Of a stretch of DNA of 64,000 nt, positions 34,961 to 47,400 are shown piece by piece. The DNA is from Cavenderia fasciculata (lineage: Eukaryota > Evosea > Eumycetozoa > Acytosteliales > Cavenderiaceae): contig NW_004457624.1 of NCBI RefSeq assembly GCF_000203815.1, positions 310,001 to 374,000 on the forward strand, written 5' to 3'. The position numbers and the translations under genes are program-made. The notes beneath the pieces are model-generated. The model was given only the letters and a program-made list of their open reading frames with translations. It was not told the DNA's origin and ran no database searches. Position 1 is the first letter of the stretch; each line of letters begins with the position of its first letter.

Positions 34961-35500
34961 TTATTTTTTATTTTTCCAAGTGCTTGTATTTCTCATTCTA
35001 AGGCTTTTAGGACGTGTACCTTCACCAAAGAATACAAATTCTGTTATCTTTCCTTTTTGGTCTCTTGTTACTTGGATTGCTTTTACTTCTTCTCCCGTTT
35101 GGCGTTTGACTTGGGCCAAGGTTTGAACGGCTCTTAACATTGCACTGTTGATCGATTGGAATCGACCACCATTGATGACTGCATCGATATGAGGAGCTTT
35201 TGGACCATCGGCTTTTCTGAAATGGTTCTGATGGTATTGTTTGGGAGAGTCACCAGTCAAACGGGCAAGTAACAGCTTGGTCTTGGCAGCTTGGTGTTCT
35301 AAAAGTTGATGGTTGAACTTGGGTTTGGTCTTGTCCAGTACGAGTGGGGCTTTTCCTGGACCCAAGGCGATTTGTGTAGCGTCTACCCAGTATTGGTAAT
35401 CTTCAGTTGGTACCCCTGTAAAATAGGCATAGGCTTCAACAACATGTTCGTCACGTTCGTAGTGGTATGTAGTAGTCGTAGTGGTAGTAGTGGAAGACAT
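34961..35500 (-). CDS. Unknown dictyostelid small protein, local family member 3
   Basis: A single exon of 179 residues. It is the close sister of the product at 30594-31148: identical over most of the GVPTEDYQYW, KPKFNHQLLEHQAAKTKLL, PKQYHQNHF, GGRFQSIN and KGKITEFVFFGEG blocks and in the last 17 residues. Differences cluster around residues 133-147 and at the Thr-rich start. The 3' flank (AT-rich, with the shared ACAGAGAGATATTA word) and the promoter box are also copied. No known domain, signal peptide or membrane helix. Confidence 0.78.
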   Translation of the reverse strand: MSSTTTTTTTTYHYERDEHVVEAYAYFTGVPTEDYQYWVDATQIALGPGKAPLVLDKTKPKFNHQLLEHQAAKTKLLLARLTGDSPKQYHQNHFRKADGPKAPHIDAVINGGRFQSINSAMLRAVQTLAQVKRQTGEEVKAIQVTRDQKGKITEFVFFGEGTRPKSLRMRNTSTWKNKK

Positions 35501-35619
35501 GATGGTTATTTAAAATAGTAATTTTATAAATATTAAGTATTATTTGTTGTTGTTGTTGTTGGATGATGATAATAATGAATTAGGTGACCAAGAAACTATG
35601 GTTTTATAGCTTGTTATCC

Positions 35620-35670
35620 CTGTCAGTCGGATCACACAACACCCCCAAAACGTTACGGTCAGTCATCCAT
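35620..35670 (-). promoter_or_regulatory. Shared promoter box, copy 4
   Basis: The plus strand reads CTGTCAGTCGGATCACACAA and CGTTACGGTCAGTCATCC, the same spacing as copies 1 and 2, about 120-170 bases before the start codon at 35500. Confidence 0.7.
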
Positions 35671-36039
35671 CCAAAAATCTCAGCCTCAGCAAAGGCCAAA
35701 GCTGAGTTTGTTTGATCGTCACTCTATCTCTTCTATACTGTTCAATCTGATGGATGTTCTAGTTTTAACTTTTGATATTTGATAGAATATATAATGCATT
35801 ATGATAAATATATATATATATATCTGTACTGTCTTTTATCTGTTGAGTATTGTTTTAATCTAAAAAAGGGTGAACATCAAAGTAGCTCTAGAATCTAGAG
35901 CTTACGTCGAAGGGATATTTAATTTTTATTTTTTAGTTTGAGTTTGCTGTTAGATCATCAAACTTTGATGTACAAATAATCAAAAGTGAGAATATAGTAA
36001 AATGGTTGGTTGGTTGATAGATAGACAGGTCTATTTTAT

Positions 36040-36423
36040 TCACATAAATACGATTCTTTTGGGAGGTCTATCACCTATTATGGCTCTACCCGACTCTGTA
36101 TCAAACAATGATTGAATTGCTTTCAAACTGGCTCTTGATTCCTCGATGTATTGGGGAGTGTCGTGTTTGATGTGATCTAGTACCAGCTTTACTTTGGGAA
36201 GGGGAATCTCTTTTTTGTTGAATTCATTGGTCACTGATGGGTATGGGTCGATGTTTGAATACTTGACTTTGAGATGCTCTGGATCGATTTGATTAGCTAC
36301 ATAGAATCTTTTGATATTAGAGATCTTTCTCTCAATAATAAAGTGATTTAATGTTGGCATTGGGTTCTTGGTGTCATAAATATTATTTGACATTGACATT
36401 GTTGGATGTTGTTGATTGTACAA
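36040..36423 (-). CDS. Unknown small protein, possibly a distant member of the local family
   Basis: A single exon of 127 residues. It shares only weak, colinear features with the neighbours: KVKLVLDHIKHDTPQYIEE resembles KTKLLVSHLTGDSPKQYHQ, followed by a helical SRASLKAIQSLF where the others have SINSAMLRAVQTL. It ends with a basic PPKRIVFM. A single inverted piece of the promoter box (ACCGTAACGTT near 36610) lies upstream. No known domain. It could be an independent gene. Confidence 0.6.
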   Translation of the reverse strand: MYNQQHPTMSMSNNIYDTKNPMPTLNHFIIERKISNIKRFYVANQIDPEHLKVKYSNIDPYPSVTNEFNKKEIPLPKVKLVLDHIKHDTPQYIEESRASLKAIQSLFDTESGRAIIGDRPPKRIVFM

Positions 36424-36608
36424 TCAATGAGGTATGGGTTTGTGTAATATGTCAGTGACGGTTAGAGATATAACAACAAAGAGAGAGATAGATAAAAGAG
36501 ATATATTATATATATATACAAAGTATAGGTATGCTTAGAAGTAAAAGATTGATTTCCCTCACCCTCTTTGTGAGCAACAATTTATAGATTGCTCTTGTTG
36601 TTGTGATA

Positions 36609-36625
36609 TAACCGTAACGTTTTGG
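36609..36625 (+). promoter_or_regulatory. Inverted partial promoter-box motif
   Basis: ACCGTAACGTTTTGGG is the reverse complement of the CGTTACGGT core of the four family promoter boxes, about 190 bases upstream of the start codon at 36423. A related GTGACGGTTAG lies at about 36453-36464. Confidence 0.4.
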
Positions 36626-37089
36626 GTCGAACTTCAAAGTGACACAACAACAAATATCAACCAGTTTTTGCACTCTACTTTTGTGTTGTATAGTGATGTA
36701 CTTTTCAAAGATTTATATGATGAGAGAGCCTAATTCATGTTCTCGAAAACATTCTTCTAAAATCAATATCTCTCTCTTTCTTTATGATTATGTATGTAAT
36801 ATAAAGTAATCATCATGGGTAGTGTAGTATAAGTATGAATACTAATAAGTATAAAATAAAATATGCAAAGTAAATCAAAGTTTGATCGGTTGGGCTTGGT
36901 GGAATGGTTTGCTCGGTTTTTTTTTTTTAATTTTTTTGAATTTTTTTTTTCTTTTTGTCGTTTTTTGCAACAATAATTATTCTGAGGAGTCGTTTACCCA
37001 CACTCGCGTAGCGTATCGATAAAGTAGTATCTATCTATCTATCAATTTACTTTTTTATAAATATATATATATAATCACAAACAGTAAAA

Positions 37090-37691
37090 ATGTCCGACGA
37101 CGAAAAGACTATTGCCAAGCCAGCCTTTGTTTCACCAATTGCCCAACCAATGGCCGACACCAAATTGACCGATAAATTATTAAAGCTCGTCAAGAAGGCT
37201 TCAAAGGACAAGAAGCTCAGAAGAGGTGTAAAGGAAGTTGTAAAGACTGTTAGAAAATCACCAAAGGAAACAAAGTCAAATAAGAACAAGTATGAAACAT
37301 AATAGTAGTGATGTTGTTGAAACATATATCATATGATTGATTACTAACACTCTTTCTGTCTCTATCTCTATCCTATAGGATTTGTATAATTGCAGGAGAT
37401 GTTTCACCAATCGATGTTTTATCACATATTCCAGTCATGTGTGAAGAGAGAAATATTAAATATATCTATGTACCATCCAAAGAAGCTTTGGGTGTTGCTG
37501 GATCAACCAAGAGACCAACTTCAATTGCTATGGTTGAATTGGATGACGATTCTGAACACAAATCTTTAATGAAGGAATGTTTGGAAAAGATTCCAGTATC
37601 TGTATGTCAAGACAAATATAGATAGATAGAGATATATCAAACATAACAATGGAAACTAACCTTTTTTTCTTAAATTACTTAGGCACAATAA
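37090..37691 (+). CDS. nhp2: NHP2-like H/ACA ribonucleoprotein subunit (L7Ae family)
   Basis: Exons 37090-37289 and 37379-37601, with a likely third exon of 9 bases (37683-37691, encoding AQ and stop), giving 143 residues. The L7Ae fold blocks are clear: LLKLVKKASKDKKLRRGVKEVVK, IAGDVSPIDVLSHIPVMCEE and YIYVPSKEALGVAGSTKRPTS, the last being the NHP2 type. NHP2 is a core subunit of H/ACA snoRNPs, which guide pseudouridylation of rRNA in the nucleolus. The alternative without the last intron runs to 37625 and ends VCQDKYR. A GTATGT donor and a TTACTTAG acceptor favour splicing. Confidence 0.9.
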
Positions 37692-37841
37692 ACAAAAAAT
37701 ATTTTAAAAATTAATTCAATCAAATTTGTTGGGATAGATAGATAGATAAGGATAAGATGGGAGTTTACAACAACAACAACAACAACAGGATATATATATA
37801 TATATTTGTACAAATATTATTTATTTCGGTTGGTTATTTAA

Positions 37842-40800
37842 TTATCTCATGTTTATCATTTCAAGTTTACCTTTGGTAAATCTAATTGAATATTTCTTTC
37901 GGATGTACCAACCGATTAGAATTGAACATGCAATGATCAAGACACAGCCACCAACAATGATACCGGCTAATTGTGGTTTGGAGAGGGTTGGTTTCTTTCC
38001 ACATTCATAGTCACTGTCACCATTATCAACAAGCATAGATAGATCGGGATCAAGTTGTGCATAGTTGGAATAGTAGGGAACGTTGATACCAATGAATTGA
38101 CGTGTACCAGATGACTCTTGTTTTTCAACGACAGAGTTTTGAATGACCGATTGTCTTCCATCAATGATACCACTACGAATGAATCTTGCATAGATTGATG
38201 ATCCACCAACTTTGAGTTTAACCCATTGTACATCATTTTCATCATTTCCATTACCCAATCCATAATCCAATTCTGAACAAGCATCATCACCATCGTCATC
38301 AATATTGATTGAAATGTCCATAATGATTTGTAAGGTATTTGTAATTGATTGGAATGGGTATTGATCAATACCTATATTAATCTTGGTTGATGATGGTGGG
38401 AGTGAGATTGGTTGATTACCAAATGAAATCTCTTGAGCATCTCTAAACCATTGAACAGATACTGATATGGTGGTATTGGTGAATGAAGAGTTGGTTGAAT
38501 CGGTTGGAATTGACAGTGTACTGTTGTAGAGATAGTTGATTGATTTTGACATATCCATAGTTTGATTAGAGTATGCCCAATTATCAAGTGGATACTCTTT
38601 ATATGTAGTACCATCCATTTCAATCTCACGAATCGATACAATTGAAACTATACTATAAATGAATCGGTCGGTTGTAGAAGAGGTTGTATTTTGGTTGCCT
38701 ATAACGACCGTTGGTTCAGTCTTTGTGATGTTGGGGATGACTTGAATCGTTGTTTGTGAGCATGTTGGACCGTACCAACCATTTATACATGCACATCCAT
38801 TGTCACCGCAAGTTCCGTGATCCGATCCACCACACCCACTTGGGCATGGGACAATTGCTGGTGGAGTGTATGGTGCAACATAATCTTTAACACTCACAGC
38901 AAATGGAAGTGAGAGTAGAGACAATGCAGACGACTTTAAAGTGATACGTATACTTGCAAGCGACGCTGGAATGATCGTGGGGATAGTGAATGTACACGAG
39001 ATGGGAGAGGTAAAAGAGACAGGGTAGGATTTTGAGAAACCCGGCTCGTCAATCACCGCAACGACCGTAGTGGACTGTGTCGTGTAGAATTGGTTCATTC
39101 CTCCCCCGACTAGAACAACCACTCCACCAGCACGAGGTATGTCTGATTGTGCATACTTTAAAACCAACGAATTCGAAAGAGTCAGTGAATAAGTGGTGTT
39201 GATAAAGTAAGGGTTCGAGCTGTTTTGACCCATGATTTCAGAAGCTGAAAAACCTTGTGTATTCATGTTGGTGTCAAATGTGCCATACACTGAAACCGAC
39301 AAGTTACTAACTGCACCAAACCCGTAGGGAAGTGTTGCTAGATACGTGTATTTTGCAAGCAATCCAGTTGGACCAATCTCTGATGCTACCGGACTGATAA
39401 TAAAATAGTTTCCAACATCGTCCAATAGATAGATGTTTGGTTGATGACGAGGTGAAATGGGAGTAGTACCACCAGGTGTTTTAAACGTTGCAACAAATGA
39501 AATGTTTCTATCATTTGTTCCAACATCAATGCGGCGAGGATCAGCAATCAATTCGTTGAGTACTGGTGCACCGTATTGTGTACGAGCTGGACATGGAGCA
39601 ACAACACGTACAAGTGGTTCTGGATCTGAATCCAATTGGAGGAATGGATCAACCAATGTTTCAAAATTGTATTGACTAGGATATGGTTTGGTTCGTACTG
39701 GATAAAACGATGACCATCCACTACGATCCACCAAATACAATCCTGTAATTTTAAAAGTTTGAGTGATACATGTAGAAGCATCAAAATCAAATCCAATTGA
39801 ATGATCACCTTCATACATTGAACCATTGACCAATGTACTTGCGCCCAAAACAAAGGTTCTTGGTAAAGGATCCATATCCGATGTAATATTAACCAAACCA
39901 TAATCCAATCCATTGACCCTATCAACAATTGAAAGATTAAATTGTATTCTTGAAGTTGAAAAGATTGGTTTTATATTTGTAATCATTGGTGGGAATTTAT
40001 CTAAATCTAAAAAATAAATATAAAAGAAAATAATTAATTAATAATTAAATTTAGATTGAATTGATGAAATATATATATTGGTTTTACATACTATTTGATT
40101 TAACTCTTAATTGTGAAGATGGACCAAGTTTAGAGATTAAAGTTGTTGAATGAGTATACTTGTTAAAGAAATATTCAATGGTATCATTGCCGAGATTTTG
40201 TGGTAATATAAAGTCTATACGATAACTATTGAATTTAGGATCAACGTATGCCAACGATGAGATGGAACGACTTCCAAATTGTCCATCGGCATTGAGTTTG
40301 GTGAGGAGGATCGTAACGTTGAATGAAGCAAGTGAGCTTGTTATCATAGCGTCAGAGACGGTAAACAACATGGTGACGGTGGTTGGACCAAAACTAGTGT
40401 CAATGTCGTTGGGTATGAATTTCACTGATGTAATATTGGCAGGACGTAGATAGAGTTGTGGAATTGGTAATTCAAATGGTACAAAGTTATCGGCACTTAG
40501 GAATTGACCTGGCATCACCAATACAGATACACCAGCTGAATCAGTTAAAATGATCGTTGATACAACTGGTTGGAGTTGAGTTGGATTAAGTTTAAATTCA
40601 GTCATGACGGATCCACCAATTGCAGTACCTGATATAATTGAACTTGGTCCAATCACTGTCGTTCCACCATAAATTGATACTGATCTCATACCTGTATATA
40701 CACTTGTTTGATAATCAATCTTTACAAGACATGAATATCCTGTAAATGGAAAATACCTAAAAAATAAAAGAGAAAATATTAATTATTAATTATTAATTAT

Positions 40801-42389
40801 TAATGATTATTATTTGTTTGCTTGATTATTTTTTGACATACTCAACATTTGTAATGATTGGTGGAGTTGGGGTTCCACCAGGCACAGTTTTGCCATTACT
40901 TGGACCTGATTGAGTGGTAGTTCCAAGACATCCCATGGTAAGTATTGTTACAGGTAAACCTGGTGGTAAGACGAATGGTGGTCTGTATATTAGAGTTTGT
41001 GAAGCTCGATGGTTACCAAATGGTGCTGGAATGTACAACTGAAACATGCCTGAAGCGAAAAACATGTTTACATTCTCGTCGAGGAATGTCGTAGACATTT
41101 GAGTTTGTAGATAGTTGAGACCGTAGAATGGACCGTCGGACCACCCACCAGCAGACATTTGACTAATCGAGGTAGTGTCCGGTAGGATGGTGATTGGAAA
41201 GGTTGTAGTCGACAACTGAGCATATCCACCACTAGCAACTTGATAGATACTAGTATCTCGTGTCGATGAAAGTACAAATTCTTTAAAATAGGTTAGCTGA
41301 CTATTACTATTGCCAAACACCTTGCGTAAAAACTTGATAGATTGTCCATCCGCCGAAAACAATTGTAAATCATTGATCGCTGGTGTACTAGAATTGACAT
41401 TTAATTGATAATGGTAACTTGATTGTTCCCATCTAGCAATACTTCTTTCAGTTGTTAATGATGAATTGGTTGTATATTTTGCCACATCAATATTATCTAA
41501 AAAAAAAAATAATTAATTAATAAATATTTAAATATGAATGAGTAATGTATACATACAACTTGGGTAAAGAGATAAAGAAATGATAGGATTTGTAATAGTG
41601 ATTGTTGAAATGGTAATAGAAATTAATTCAGATGTTGGTTGGGTAGTTGGGAGTGTACCGGAAGGATTTAAAGTCACCTTGAATCGCATTGGGATGGTAC
41701 TGGTAGACGTAGACAATGGGTAGATTGTAACACATTGGTAGTAATTAAAAGTAGAGCATGTTAAAATTGCATTGGTACCTATTAAATCGTAATCGACCGT
41801 TGTCGTTGCCTCTACCACCCATGTACCATCTTCAACATATCCACTGATACTTGATGATTTTATAGTCAAAGATGATGGAGGTGCTAAGATGATCAAAGAA
41901 TTAAATAAAAAGTAAGTATATATATTTATAAATACTTGTATTTGTTTTTTTCATTAATTTATACATACATTTACAAGTAAAAGTACCTATTGATAGAGTA
42001 TAGGAATCAAATGTAGAGTGAATAGTTAAAGTGTAGCTTTTGGTAGTTTGAGCAAAGTAGGGAGAGATCTTTACCAATAAAGAAGGACCATACGATACTG
42101 TACCAAAAGAGACTGATGCGTTGATTGGTGTCATAGAACCAGTCTCTGTCAATTGAACATATGAGAGTGGATCAGTTGTTTCAACTTTGACGTAAAAGTC
42201 AGCTGAACAATAGAGAGAACCTGCAAATGTAATGTATGCAGTGCCGCTAGTAGGCATTCTTAATTGTTTGACTACATTTAATACTGCTTGACTACTCGTT
42301 ACAAATAAAGATAGTTGAATAAAAAGTACGATTACAAGAAATGATAAAACTCTGCTGCTACTACTTTTCAAAAAGGGGTCGATCTTCAT
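37842..42389 (-). CDS. ComC-like type I surface protein with EGF module (copy B1)
   Basis: Five exons (about 42389-41968, 41885-41560, 41500-40842, 40757-40093, 40007-37842), roughly 1,410 residues. A signal peptide (FLVIVLFIQLSLFVTSSQA) is followed by several IPT- or Ig-like beta domains rich in Ser, Thr and Asn and an EGF-like module (CGDNGCACINGWYGPTC). Next come a ComC supersandwich-like domain (SIVSIREIEMDGTTYKEYPL), a transmembrane helix (LAGIIVGGCVLIIACSILIGWYI) and a basic tail ending KLEMINMR. It is probably a cell adhesion or recognition receptor. From just before the EGF module to just before the helix it is nearly identical to copy B2 (44472-48988), while the rest is clearly diverged. 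The two copies are in direct tandem. Confidence 0.86.
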
Positions 42390-42455
42390 CTTCCTTTTGT
42401 TTTCGTATTGCTGTGTGAAAGTAGTATATGTAAATATGAATGAATAATATAGTTA

Positions 42456-42457
42456 GT

Positions 42458-42497
<40 letters not shown>
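42456..42497. repeat. ATAG microsatellite
   Basis: About ten uninterrupted GATA units, 70-110 bases upstream of the B1 start codon, probably within its promoter or leader. Confidence 0.9.
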
Positions 42498-42498
<1 letters not shown>

Positions 42499-42728
42499 GA
42501 AGATTGGAGAAATGAGAAACGAAATAGATTCAGCGCATTATATATAAAAAAAAAACAAACAATGAACCAACTACCGATCACCCTTAGGTCAGGGCGATAC
42601 GAAACGAATCGCTGATCTTGTGTTGGGTGCGAAATGCGATAAAAAATATCTTTTTTGTTTTGATTGCGCCATCTTTTTAGACGATGGCCATAGATGGAGA
42701 GAATCGGTGCCCTTTTATAATTAATTAA

Positions 42729-42885
42729 TTATTTATTTCTGCTTATCTTCTTGGTTGGGACTTTGACATCATTACTATCGATAGCTATAAAGTATGGTGG
42801 AACAAAGACTTGTTGCCAATCGGCGGCTACACTCAATTTTATGAGCCAAGTCTCATTTTTGGAGTCTGAATCATAATAACGATAC
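42729..42885 (-). other. Possible orphan 3' exon
   Basis: After a TTTTAG acceptor the minus strand is open for about 50 codons (RYYDSDSKNETWLIKLSVAAD, then WQQVFVPPYFIAID) and ends in TAA at 42729-42731. The composition looks like protein, but I find no convincing upstream exon and no family. It may be the last exon of a decayed gene. The rest of 42390-43372 is promoter-like, with direct repeats of ATGTGCATATCA near 43072-43098. Confidence 0.35.
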
Positions 42886-43372
42886 TAAAACGAAATAATT
42901 AATAATTATTGGTTTGGTCCAAACCAAAATCTTTAAGTTAAGGAAACCTTTAAATACAACGAAGTTCAATTGTAAAAAAAGGGGGAAAGCCCAGAGGGTT
43001 TTTTGCGTTGGGATTCTCTAGCTTCAAATTGATTTGATGTGGAAAAAATCTATAAAAACCTCATCACTCAATGTGCATATCAACTCAATGTGCATATCAC
43101 AAATCAATTTGATCAAATCATATAATTATATCTCTCTCTCTCTCTTTACTCTTTACTATATCTTTTTTAGCTAGCTCGAAAGTAGATTATTTGTATGTGG
43201 TATAGGTGCATGAATGAGTATTCTTTTCATTCCTTTTACTAACCATTTGCTTATCTTTTTTATCTCTTTTTTTTTGTCTCTCCTCACTTGTTCAACTTTA
43301 TCAATTTATATAGATCTTTTGCATCTTTAATTCTTTGACATATTCTAGATAGATCAATAGCTAAAAAATCTC

Positions 43373-44050
43373 ATGGCTAATATGAACCCCCAATCTCATG
43401 ATTGCCCTGCCAACAGAGGTGTTGAGAATGTATCAGCAGGTGCTTTGTTAAGCTTTATAAATAATGGTACAACCATTGTAGACCAATCTGCTTCAGTGGG
43501 GAGTCCACGAAATATTCCCTTTTCTGCTTTAACGGACAAGAATTAATTATCCTTGCCATGGGCACAGATGTCACCCGCATTGTGACAAAAAGGAAAAAGG
43601 CCTCTGTTTATGTTTCTGTAACCGATGAACAACTCGAGAAATTTCCATTTTGGGTGGCTGGCCACAACAGAAAGGAAACAGAGGAGGAGATTAATAAGAG
43701 GAAGAATGAGAAAAAGAATAATGGAACAGCCCTTACTCCCGAGGATGATGTGCCCAAATGGTTTTTAAAGATCGGCAAAGTATTCCTCGCTCCAAGCACT
43801 TTCGAAGCCGATCTATCATCTTGGGCGCCCAACACCACCACAACCACCAACTCCTCATCTGATGGGTTTTCTATGATGCTAACTAGTCCAGGTCATGGCA
43901 TGGACACCTCATCAGATTACTAGTACGACGAGCACTAGTGCTGTGGCTACTGCTTCTGGTGGCACAAAAAAAAGCCAAAGCATAAAGTCCTCTGTTTCCA
44001 AAACACCATCGAGCACAAAAGGAGCTAAAGGAAAAGGAAAAGGAAAATAA
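43373..44050 (+). pseudogene. Unidentified frameshifted gene of unusual composition
   Basis: Three plus-strand pieces follow in order: MANMNPQSHDCPANRG to 43546, then NGQELIILAMGTDVTRI to 43923 (KFPFWVAGHNRKETEEEINKR, VPKWFLKIGKVFLAP), then STSAVATASGGTKKSQS with a Lys/Gly-rich end (KGAKGKGKGK) to TAA at 44048-44050. Each join needs a one-base shift. Together they look like one former protein of about 220 residues with a basic tail. The region is richer in GC than the neighbourhood, which may point to a mobile element or foreign origin. I do not recognise the family. Confidence 0.5.
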
Positions 44051-44125
44051 ATAAATATATAAATAAAATAAATATATAAATAAAATCAATGAATAAATGA
44101 ATCAATAAATAAATAGATCATACAC

Positions 44126-44157
<32 letters not shown>

Positions 44158-44159
44158 GT

Positions 44160-44400
44160 TGAACTTTTAATAATTTATTCGAGGGATATGATACCTGCAT
44201 TGTCGATGTAATAGGATATCGTCGTGGGGAAGAAAATTGGATGAAGCTATGGGTATTACTTTTACTTTTAAGAGTTATAATAAACTCTAAAGTGATATCT
44301 TTAAACCATTTCTTACAAACCAGTGCCAATTGATGTGCATCTCCTGTGTAGTATGTTGATGTTGTTGATGGTTGATGTCATTTGATCCAAGAATGAAGAA
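44160..44400 (-). pseudogene. Fragment of an F-box-like gene
   Basis: The minus strand encodes QLALVCKKWFKDITLEFIITL, matching ELALVCKDWFNYIRDCFVV near the N-terminus of the protein at 49397-51355, then runs out after about 50 codons. Only the first helices of the domain remain, with no upstream start in frame. It is probably a dead copy left between the two ComC-like genes. Confidence 0.6.
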
Positions 44401-44471
44401 GAAGATACATTTAGGCGTGCTCTTCATTATTATTAATTATTTATTTGATTTATTTGATTATTTTATTTGAT

Positions 44472-47400
44472 TTATTTCATAGTGACCATTTCAATTTTAC
44501 CTCCAGTGAAACGAATGAAATATTTCTTTCTAATGTACCATACAATGAGAAAAGTTGATGCGAGGAGGACGATGGAGCCTGCCACTGCAATACCTGCGAT
44601 TTGAGCGTTGGTGAGTACTGGTTTGGTGTCTCCACATCCATAGTCACCGTCACCATTATCAACGAGCATAGATAGATCTGGATCAAGTTGGATATTTTCG
44701 GTGTAGTAGGGAACGTTGATACCAATGAATTGACGTGTACCAGATGACTCTTGTTTTTCAACGACAGAGTTTCGAATGACTGCTTGTCTTCCATCAATGA
44801 TACCACTACGAATGAATCTTGCATAGATTGATGATCCACCAACTTTGAGTTTAACCCATTGTACATCATTCTCATCATTACCATTACCCAATCCATAATC
44901 CAATTCTGAACATGCATCATTATCATCAATATTGATTGAAATGTCCATGATGATTTGTAAGGTGTTGGTAATTGATTGGAATGGGTATTGATCAATACCT
45001 ATATTAATCTTGGTTGATGATGGTGGGAGTGAGATTGGTTGATTACCAAATGAAATCTCTTGAGCATCTCTAAACCATTGAACAGATACTGATATGGTGG
45101 TATTGGTGAATGAAGAGTTGGTTGAATCGGTTGGAATAGAAAGTGTACTGTTGTAGAAATAGTTGATTGATTTCGACATATCAGTGGTTTGGTTAGTGTA
45201 TGCCCAAGTGGTGAGTGGATACTCTTTATATGTAGTACCATCCATTTCAATCTCACGAATCGATACAATTGAAACTATACTATAAATGAATCGGTCGGTT
45301 GTAGAGGTTGTATTTTGGTTGCCTATAATAATGGTTGGTTCAGTCTTTGTTATGTTGGGGATGACTTGAATCGTTGTTTGTGAGCATGTTGGACCGTACC
45401 AACCATTTATACATGCACATCCATTATCACCGCAGGTTCCGTGGTCCGATCCACCACACCCATTTGGACATGGGACAATTGCTGGTGGAGTGTACACTGG
45501 ACGGTAATCTTGCACGGGAATAGACAATGCTTGAGATGTAACTGTAGCTGACTTTAAAGTGATACGTATACTTGTCAACTGCGCTGGGATGGGTACTGGA
45601 ATGACAAAAGTAAATGTCATGGGTCCGGTAAAAGTGGCCGGTAGAGTTTGGCTAAACCCAGGCTCATTAATGACTACGTTAAACTCGGTGGTTGGAATCT
45701 GGAAGTGTTGGCTGACACCTGCCGTAGCGACTGTCACTGCACCACCATCACGTGGAATATTAGTCATTGCATACCGTAATACAATGTTGTAGGGTGAGTA
45801 AAAGGTTTGGACAAAGTATGGATAGGAACTGCTTTTGCCGAAAATCTCCACCGATGACATGCCGAGTGTGTGCAGGGCATTATCAAACACACCGTATATC
45901 GAGACGGACAAATTACTGCTCGCACCAAATCCATAGGGAATGGTTCCTGCAAAGTTGTAGTTGACTGTTCCACCATTTATCGATCCCAACTGGCCAGGTA
46001 TGAGGAAATAGTTGGATAAAGCGTCGGTCAAATACAAAGTAGGTGTGTGACGTAACGAGATACCTGTACCACTTTGATCTTGGAATGTGGCTAAAAACCA
46101 CATATCTCTGTTATTCGACCCGACATCAAGCGATGGACGTGAAATAATAAGATTAGTCAGCATAGGGCCGGGCACAGTGATAACGGGAAGCGAACAATTA
46201 ATAGTAAATTGTAAGACTGCTGGAGAAGCAAGTTGAATGAATGGATCAATCAAAGTCTCTACATTGTATCGATTGGGTATGTATGCAGCCTGTGATGGAT
46301 AATATGACGACCATCCACTACGATCCACCAAATACAATCCTGTGATTCTAAATAATTGGGTTGTTCTACAAGTCTCAGTTGGCAAGTTATAGTTGAATCG
46401 AATCGAATGATCACCTTCAAACATTGAGCCATTAACCAATGAATTAACATCCAAAACAAAGGTTCTTGGGATTGGATCCATATCCGATGTAATATTAACC
46501 ACACCATAATCCAATCCATTGATTTTATCAATAATTCTAATATCAAATCCAACATTATTTAAATCTAAATTTGGTTTTATATATGTAATCATTGGTGGGA
46601 ATTTATCTAAATCTAAAAAATAAATAGAAAAAAAAAAAAAAAAAAAAAAAAAAAAGAAATTAATAAATGTGATTAAATATATATATATTGTTTACATACT
46701 ATTTGATTTAACTCTTAATTGTGATAAAGAACCAAGTTTAGAGTTTAAAGTTGTTGAATGAGTATATTGATTAAAGAAATATTCAATGGTATCATTGCCG
46801 AGATTTTGTGGTAATATAAAGTCTGAACGATAACTATTTACGACGGAATCAAAGTAGGATAATGAAGAGATGGAACGACTTCCAAATTGCCCGTCGGCAT
46901 TGAGTTTGGTGAGGAGGATGGATATGTTGAAGATGGGGGAACTAGGTGTTTCGGTGAGATTAAACAACATGGATACAAAGCTAGGTCCATAACTAGTGTC
47001 AATGTCGTTGGGAGCAAACAACAACGATGTAAAGTTATCTGGACGTAAAAAGAGTTGTGGAATATCCAATTGATAGGGAACAAATGCATCGGTACTGAGG
47101 AATTGACCTGGTACGACAGCGATTGTCATACCGATAGTATCGCTCATTGAAATGATTGGTGCTGTATTATCAGTAGCCAAAGAGAATGGATTGAATTTAA
47201 CTTCTCCCGTCAATTCTCCCTTTGAAAAATCACCACTAACTATAGACTCTAGTGAAAATACTGTATTGTAAATAGTAATCGATCTCAATCCAGTCAATAA
47301 ATCACTTTCAAAACCAACCTTTACAAAACATGAATATCCTGTAAATGGATAATACCTACAAATAAAAAAAAGAATTGATAAGTAAATGATAATGGATAAT

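Noticed and set aside
42590-42690. Small hairpins (GCGAT/ATCGC and GCCATC/GATGGC) upstream of copy B1
   Set aside because: Stems of only 5-6 pairs, easily formed by chance.
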